A stretch of DNA of 64,000 bases, taken from NCBI GenBank assembly GCA_029262635.1, contig JAJCZA010000002.1:496001-560000 (forward strand). The letters run 5' to 3'. Under the pieces are notes generated by a model. That model was not told where the DNA came from. It saw only the letters and a list, made by a program, of their open reading frames with translations, and searched no databases. Each line of letters begins with the position of its first letter. The stretch's first letter is position 1. The stretch is from Vampirovibrionales bacterium (lineage in GTDB: Bacteria; Cyanobacteriota; Vampirovibrionia; Vampirovibrionales; Vampirovibrionaceae). The translations under genes and the position numbers were made by a program. Below, one piece after another: positions 59,285-64,000 of this stretch.

Positions 59285-59323
59285 CGAGCACAGCTGGCTT
59301 TATTTAGGGACGGATTCGTAAAC
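59285..59323 (+). repeat. dispersed 39-bp repeat, copy E
   Basis: CGAGCACAGCTGGCTTTATT, then TAGGGACGG and ATTCGTAAAC. It keeps length and the 3' half; the first hairpin has one mismatch. Confidence 0.8.
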
Positions 59324-59436
59324 GTCATAATATTTTGTGTTATTCCAGCGAAGGCGGGAATGAGTTAAGAATTTTAAATTTGCCCCACTATCGGGACGAT
59401 CGGGTTTTTAGTTTGTAAAGGTTCTCATGAACATTA

Positions 59437-59445
59437 TGGTATACT
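59437..59445 (+). promoter_or_regulatory. extended -10 promoter for the lipoprotein gene
   Basis: TGGTATACT matches TGn-TATAAT in eight of the nine positions and lies about 80 bases upstream of the GTG start at 59525. Confidence 0.5.
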
Positions 59446-59524
59446 GCCTTGGTTTCATGGTGGGAGTGTTTATTGAAATTCCTGCCAGAAGGTTCTCAAC
59501 GTTAGTTTTGTGAGGAATAAACGA

Positions 59525-61231
59525 GTGCAAATTGCGGCGATGTTACGAAAAGGGATAACCATGGGACTGATGGGCATTCTACTCAGTGGATGTCTTCTTT
59601 ACAACACCCCGTTGTGGGCCGATCCGCCTAATGCCAATAATGCGTCACTACCTCGTTCGATTACTCACCCTGAAAGTAATGAAACTGCCGATAACAGTGA
59701 GGAGGCCGTTCAACAGCGAGTCCGTTACTGGATGGAGAAGGAAGATCAGCTAAAATACCGGAAGCGGATACTGGACAGCCTGCTTCTCCTGCTTAATGAA
59801 GCGATTAATCGGTGTGATCGTGAAGCTTATAATAAAGTTAGAGAGGCCATTTCAGCCATCATTCGTCAGGCCGAAGGTCTTGTGAATGACGCGGTACCAG
59901 AGACCCGGTCCGTCTTATTTGACTTAGGCCAATTGGAGTTGGGTGGTAGTTCGTTTGTGGTGCGCTATAAACAAACGCTGGTGCGCTGGCTGAATCGCAT
60001 CTATGAAGCGTCTGCCAATCGACCTTCCTTTCCGAAGGAGTGCTGTCCTCGTGAAACACCCATTACCGCAAACGGGCAAGAGTTTATCAGTCAGGGAGGC
60101 AATAGCACGCTTCCGGGACTTGCCCGAGGTGTTTGGGTCACCCGAACGCTTTTTGGCAGACGAAGTCCCCGTGATCATTACTATTACGATCTGTTATTTG
60201 ACGATTGCAATCGGCTTCGGGGTACCCTGCTAGAGGTGGAAGAAAAATTGCCAAAATTAAGTGAGTATCTGGATGCTGCTGTTAGTCTGGATTTAGAGAA
60301 CATTAAAAACATGGACCTTCAGGAAGCCGACCCGTTCCGGTGGGCCGATAATACGCTGTCCATACAAGATGATATGAAAGAGCTTCAAAGCGTTCATCGT
60401 CAACTGGTTGCCCGTATTGCGCGATTATGCCCAGAGGACACGGCACAAACATCTAATACAACGCCAGCTACCGATGGGGAAGAGACGCAAAACCCGACTT
60501 CGACACTCGAGAATAATTCAACCGGGGCTAAGAATAAAACAACCTCGGAGAGTACCGGCACCAAGGGGACACCGAAAAAAATAGTGCCGAAAGTACCATC
60601 GAAAGCCATAGAAACTTTACCTGGAAAGGCTTCCTATCAGTTCAAACCCGAGGACTTGAAGACCTGGCAAACCGTTGCTAAAAAAGTACCCAAAGATGCT
60701 CTGACCGGTCAGCCTATTGAGAGTACGGTTGTGGTTGTTCCCAAAGAAGCGGCTACAAAATCGAAAAAACCTGTTAAAAATGATCGTCCAGAAAATCCAG
60801 AGGGTGCCTCTGAACCTCTCACGAAGGGAACACCGTTGATTTATGTTAAAGACGGTCAGCCACTACCTCAGCTTCATGTGGGAGATCAAATTGTGGTGAA
60901 TAGTGATTGTTATGAGAAAAAAATCTATACCATTGGGAAGGATGCGCCGCCGGAATTTATGGCTCTTCAGCCGAGTCCGCTAGAATATGTGATTAAAACC
61001 TGTGATCCTAAGACTCTGGATCGCATTATCAGTGATTTGGCCCGACAGCACATTATCGTAAATCGTAGCGCCATTACGGTGACACCTATTGGGGCGTTTG
61101 ATAAGGTCCAGATCCCGGACTATACTTATCGGAAAAAGCCGTGTCCAAAAACCTGTATTCCCAATGATCCAAGTATTCAACCGGGCGACGAAGGTTGGTA
61201 TGAAGGCAACTGCAATCGTCATGGCGAGTAA
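59525..61231 (+). CDS. lipoprotein sharing modules with the subtilase
   Basis: 568 residues from the GTG at 59525, with AGGA eight bases upstream; an earlier GTG (59510) has no site before it. The signal peptide has a lipobox, ILLSGC, with C23 as lipidation site. Residues about 55-290 are helical with a Cys pair (PKECCPRE) and YYYDLLFDDCNRLRGTLLEV; about 300-360 is a Thr/Asn-rich linker. Then three modules follow in the order of the subtilase at 29598-33386: WQTVAKK...TGQPI (378-408), VNSDCYEKKIYTIGKDAPP (448-478), and a beta/alpha unit ending VQIPDYTY (487-535). No protease domain. It may display or dock the same partner at the membrane. Confidence 0.82.
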   Translation: MQIAAMLRKGITMGLMGILLSGCLLYNTPLWADPPNANNASLPRSITHPESNETADNSEEAVQQRVRYWMEKEDQLKYRKRILDSLLLLLNEAINRCDREAYNKVREAISAIIRQAEGLVNDAVPETRSVLFDLGQLELGGSSFVVRYKQTLVRWLNRIYEASANRPSFPKECCPRETPITANGQEFISQGGNSTLPGLARGVWVTRTLFGRRSPRDHYYYDLLFDDCNRLRGTLLEVEEKLPKLSEYLDAAVSLDLENIKNMDLQEADPFRWADNTLSIQDDMKELQSVHRQLVARIARLCPEDTAQTSNTTPATDGEETQNPTSTLENNSTGAKNKTTSESTGTKGTPKKIVPKVPSKAIETLPGKASYQFKPEDLKTWQTVAKKVPKDALTGQPIESTVVVVPKEAATKSKKPVKNDRPENPEGASEPLTKGTPLIYVKDGQPLPQLHVGDQIVVNSDCYEKKIYTIGKDAPPEFMALQPSPLEYVIKTCDPKTLDRIISDLARQHIIVNRSAITVTPIGAFDKVQIPDYTYRKKPCPKTCIPNDPSIQPGDEGWYEGNCNRHGE

Positions 61232-61260
61232 AGTACGAATAAAAAAGGTTTAAGAGCTAT

Positions 61261-62067
61261 CTAATTGCCGCCCAACACATCAAAGGCGACGTTGAGCAAG
61301 CTGCCTTCACCCTGACGTTGACCGCCACCGGTTTGTTTAGGCGGGGCGGCGGCGAAGATTCGACTGGCAAGTCGGCTAAAAGGAAGGGACTGTAATAAAA
61401 CGGTTCCTGGGCCTTTTAAGGTGGTTAGAAACAGCCCTTCACCGCCGAAGAGGGCGGTTTTGATGCCAGAAGCCAAGGTAATATCATAATCAATGGTGTG
61501 GGTCATGGCGACCAGACAACCGGTGTCGATTTTGAGTACTTCGTTGGCCTGAAGTGTTTTTTTAATCACGGTGCCACCCGCATGGACAAAAGCGAGACCA
61601 TCTCCTTCGAGCTGCTGTAGAATGAAGCCTTCGCCACCAAAAAATCCCGCCCCCAACTGTTTAGTGAAAGCAATGCTTAGTGAAACGCCCTTAGCAGCAC
61701 AGAGAAAGGCGTCTTTTTGACAAATCATGCGATGGCCCAGCTTGCTTAGATCGAGTGGAATAATTTTTCCGGGGTAAGCGGCGGCAAAAGCAACCCGTTT
61801 TTTATCGTGAGCTTCGTTGGTAAAGGCTGTCATAAATAGGCTTTCTCCAGTAAGGAGGCGTTTACCGGCCCCCAGCAGTTTGGCGCCAAAACCTTCGTTT
61901 TTTGGGGAGCCATCACCAAAAATGGTTTCCATCTGGATCCCGGATTCCATTAGCATCATGCTGCCTGCTTCGGCAATGACACTTTCCTGAGGGTCCAGCT
62001 CGATTTCCACCAATTGCATATCATCGCCGGTAATCTGGTAATCAATTTTATGACAATTTTGAGGCAT
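61261..62067 (-). CDS. AIM24/TIGR00266-family protein
   Basis: 268 residues. Family pattern: [20 protein letters not shown], then [59 protein letters not shown]. These form the repeated beta-sandwich of TIGR00266 proteins, whose biochemical role is unknown (the AIM24 relative is mitochondrial). Normal length and no signal peptide. Convergent with the lipoprotein gene, 30 bases away. Confidence 0.92.
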   Translation of the reverse strand: MPQNCHKIDYQITGDDMQLVEIELDPQESVIAEAGSMMLMESGIQMETIFGDGSPKNEGFGAKLLGAGKRLLTGESLFMTAFTNEAHDKKRVAFAAAYPGKIIPLDLSKLGHRMICQKDAFLCAAKGVSLSIAFTKQLGAGFFGGEGFILQQLEGDGLAFVHAGGTVIKKTLQANEVLKIDTGCLVAMTHTIDYDITLASGIKTALFGGEGLFLTTLKGPGTVLLQSLPFSRLASRIFAAAPPKQTGGGQRQGEGSLLNVAFDVLGGN

Positions 62068-62251
62068 TGTTTATTTCTCCCGCGGATGGCTGACATGTAT
62101 TCCCTTATTATAATCGGTATTCTGCTCGAAAGTTGAAGAAGTGCTGTCAGGTTTTTATCGACGGATTAAGTTTTTAATTATCTATGTAGTATTTTGTTGT
62201 CATTTGTATTTAAATGATAAGTCAATCATTACTTTCAGGAGATTTTTGTTG

Positions 62252-63148
62252 ATGGCTTTTCACACACCAATCAGTTCACGTCCTTCATTCGCAGTGAATC
62301 AGGCTTGGGTTCCAGCAAAGCCGGGTGTTCTTCCTTCGGCTCAGGATACCGTTCGTTTTTCCGGCGCTTTAAGTGTCCAAAAGGCTCTCACTTTTGATAA
62401 GGAGACAGAGCAATGGTGCGTTGAAAAACCGGTTGAGGGTAACCTGTCTTTTCCTGAAAGCTTTAGTGTAAAGGCCGAAGTTAAGGGCGATGTAGAAAGT
62501 ACCCAAGGTTCACTCCATATTAATCGAAAAGGCTGGTTCGGTTGGAGAGCAAACGGAAAGGTCATCAACGCCACGGCGAAGAAGAATATAACCATTGAGG
62601 GAGAGCTCCGTGGTAACGCTTTAAGCCGAGAAGAAGACATTGCTATTGGACCAACAGGAAAGGCCGTTAACGTTACTGCGAGGATGTTTATAAACCTTTA
62701 TGGAAAGCTTAGTGGTGATGCTATCAGCCAAGAAAGTTGGATCAGAATTGGACCAGCAGGAAAGGCCGTCAACGCTAAGGCAAAAGAGGATATAACCCTT
62801 CAAGGAAAGCTTAGTGGTGATGCTATCAGCCAAGAAAGTCGGATCACTATTGGACCAACAGGAAAGGCTGTTAACGCCACGGCGCATTCCTATATAGAGC
62901 TTCACGGGAAACTCAGTGGTGACATCACCCTCACAGGTGCTAAAAAGGGAGTTGGCGCTCCGGTTTTGTTTATTGGTGAGAATGCAAAACTTGGCAAGAC
63001 CAGTCGGATTATTTTTGAAAATGAAAACAATGAAACCGTCCCCGGACTCATCGTCCACCCGGACTGGGTCAAATTAAGCCTTGATGAATCCTTCATTACA
63101 GGAAACTACACCGTGATGTCTCAAAGCGAATATTCTAAACGTTATTAA
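62252..63148 (+). CDS. bactofilin-like beta-helix repeat protein
   Basis: 298 residues from the ATG at 62252, with AGGAG 10 bases upstream; a longer frame to 62141 adds a hydrophobic, non-matching stretch. Opens MAFHTPISSRPSFAVNQA and SAQDTVRFSGA, similar to other unknown proteins here. The middle is a tandem repeat of 34 residues (102 bases) with GPTGKAVN, ITLQGKLSGDAIS and ESRITIGP. Thirty-four is two turns of a roughly 17-residue beta-helix, and the I-x-I-x-G spacing is bactofilin-like. Polymer-forming scaffold is therefore likely but not proven. Two repeat copies are almost identical in DNA (62702-62737 and 62804-62839). Confidence 0.75.
   Translation: MAFHTPISSRPSFAVNQAWVPAKPGVLPSAQDTVRFSGALSVQKALTFDKETEQWCVEKPVEGNLSFPESFSVKAEVKGDVESTQGSLHINRKGWFGWRANGKVINATAKKNITIEGELRGNALSREEDIAIGPTGKAVNVTARMFINLYGKLSGDAISQESWIRIGPAGKAVNAKAKEDITLQGKLSGDAISQESRITIGPTGKAVNATAHSYIELHGKLSGDITLTGAKKGVGAPVLFIGENAKLGKTSRIIFENENNETVPGLIVHPDWVKLSLDESFITGNYTVMSQSEYSKRY
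62702..62839 (+). repeat. 102-base in-gene tandem repeat
   Basis: GGAAAGCTTAGTGGTGATGC and the following 16 bases recur at offset 102 (62702 and 62804) without change. The copies flank more diverged units. Confidence 0.85.
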
Positions 63149-63999
63149 AAACTCAGGTTCATTCTGGCCATAATACTAGCGACGGTTTCTTGTCGCTGAG
63201 CTTTTTTCTGATCAATTTGGGCTTGAGCGGTCTCAATCTTGACAAGCGTGGCCGCTAAATCCTGATTGCTTTGTTCGACGAGTTTTTGAGCTTCACTGAC
63301 TAATAGTCTGCTGGCGTCGAGGGTGGCCTGAGCGTTATCGTATAATTTTTGCGCCCGCTCCAGTTCGGTTTGCTTTTGAGTCAGACTGAGTTGTGCTCGT
63401 CTGGTAGATTGACTGGCGCCTTGGGCGCGAACCTGAGCGGTGGTGAGTTCAGCTTCTTTTGTGGCAATCTCGTTTTTTGCTTTTGCTATTTCGAAGTTAG
63501 CCTGCTGAAGGTTGGAATCAGCGCTTGTCTTTGTATCTCGCTTGGCTTGTAGCTCCTGTTTGGCTTCAGTAAGTTGGCGCTCGATATTGCTAATATTTTG
63601 AAGCAATGTATTGAGTTGCTCGGTTCCGGTATCGACTGTCGGGTTAGAAGTGGTTTGGGCTTCTTGTGAAAGGCTGTTTAATTTTTTTTCGGAAAGCATG
63701 GCGGCTTTTGCTTCGAATAGTTCAGCTTCTAGCCTGGAAACTTCGTCTTTTGCTTTTTCCAGTGCATTGTTTACTATTAGAACAGACTGTTCCGCATTGG
63801 TTTGATTGTTGAGCCGGCTGCTGAGGCTGGCGGAAGCTTTAGCCACTTTGTTCGCGATGTTTTGGGATGTCTCAAGTGACGCCATTTCTTCTTCGGCTTT
63901 TTGGCTTTCCGCGAGAGTCGCTTGATTCAAATTATTTTGAGCTTTGGTCAGGTTGGCTTCCGCTTCTTTAAAGTTGTTTAATTCTTGCTCTTGCGTTTT
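63145..63999 (-). CDS. long coiled-coil protein (partial, N-terminus outside window)
   Basis: 284 residues are visible; the frame stays open to the right edge and no start is required at the internal TTG (63930). Nearly all residues are heptad-patterned Ala/Glu/Gln/Lys coiled coil (QELQAKRDTKTSADSNLQ, ALEKAKDEVSRLEAELFEAK). It ends MARMNLSF. The stop overlaps the bactofilin-like gene by four bases. Long single coiled coil suggests a cell-envelope, tethering or cytoskeletal protein. No membrane segment in the visible part. Confidence 0.8.
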   Translation of the reverse strand, partial: KTQEQELNNFKEAEANLTKAQNNLNQATLAESQKAEEEMASLETSQNIANKVAKASASLSSRLNNQTNAEQSVLIVNNALEKAKDEVSRLEAELFEAKAAMLSEKKLNSLSQEAQTTSNPTVDTGTEQLNTLLQNISNIERQLTEAKQELQAKRDTKTSADSNLQQANFEIAKAKNEIATKEAELTTAQVRAQGASQSTRRAQLSLTQKQTELERAQKLYDNAQATLDASRLLVSEAQKLVEQSNQDLAATLVKIETAQAQIDQKKAQRQETVASIMARMNLSF

Positions 64000-64000
64000 T

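Larger units (their letters stand above)
59208..59524. other. 317-base intergenic region with repeat copy E and a promoter
   Basis: Between divergent genes. Holds the dispersed repeat at 59285-59323 and the extended -10 at 59437-59445. Nothing else recognised. Confidence 0.5.

Noticed and set aside
1-64000. CRISPR arrays, tRNA or rRNA genes, transposases
   Set aside because: Looked for regularly spaced repeats, T-loop-like motifs in gaps and transposase motifs; none found by eye.

Overview
The window looks like chromosomal DNA of a Gram-negative-type, heterotrophic bacterium with moderate GC content (judged by eye). Housekeeping genes (leuS, rsmH, typA, truB, guaB, an aspartase, pit) alternate with many secreted or envelope proteins of unknown role. 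The best lineage clue is a plant/cyanobacterial-type ferredoxin-NADP reductase ending in WHVEVY at 38713-39588. With no photosynthesis gene in view and many lineage-specific small proteins, I infer, without proof, a non-photosynthetic relative of cyanobacteria (Vampirovibrionia/Melainabacteria-like). No rRNA, tRNA, CRISPR array, transposase or integrase was found.

Layout. 1-1480: end of a phage-like late module (partial structural protein, three small proteins, an M15 peptidase). 1518-5143: DoxX/MauE-like and TlpA-like redox proteins, then an NfeD protease with its SPFH/stomatin partner. 5219-16026: a TPR protein carrying a dead matrixin site, leuS, a 58-aa gene, rsmH, a 665-aa HExxH protein, and two tandem secreted alpha/beta hydrolases. 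16214-22085: a glucan phosphorylase lacking the PLP lysine, and convergent to it three tandem copies of a small protein family; the copies carry a duplicated piece of the phosphorylase gene tail. 22311-29442: typA, a TPR-matrixin protease with an intact zinc site, an SLC12-type transporter, a zinc-ribbon protein. 29598-35605: a 1262-aa modular subtilase, a membrane protein sharing a module with it, and a small unknown. 35792-39588: nucleotide-sugar operon (nucleotidyltransferase plus two SDRs) and petH. 39800-46755: an unknown, a large Flp-pilin-like protein, a zinc-ribbon/deoxyribosyltransferase-fold protein, an aspartase and guaB. 46987-53945: TPR protein, truB, amino-acid permease, DedA, Pit and its DUF47 partner, a small unknown. 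54221-64000: FMN glutamate-synthase-like protein, VIT/VWA protein, atypical SDR, a lipoprotein sharing three modules with the subtilase, an AIM24-like protein, a bactofilin-like repeat protein, and a partial coiled-coil protein.

The most unusual material is (i) an uncharacterised modular envelope family built from shared modules (subtilase, lipoprotein, and in part a polytopic membrane protein); (ii) a dispersed repeat of about 39 bp in at least eight intergenic copies, four of them at or just after stop codons; (iii) the tandem duplication that copied the glgP tail into neighbouring genes; (iv) a live/dead pair of TPR-matrixin proteins; (v) up to three intergenic stretches that look like non-coding transcripts.
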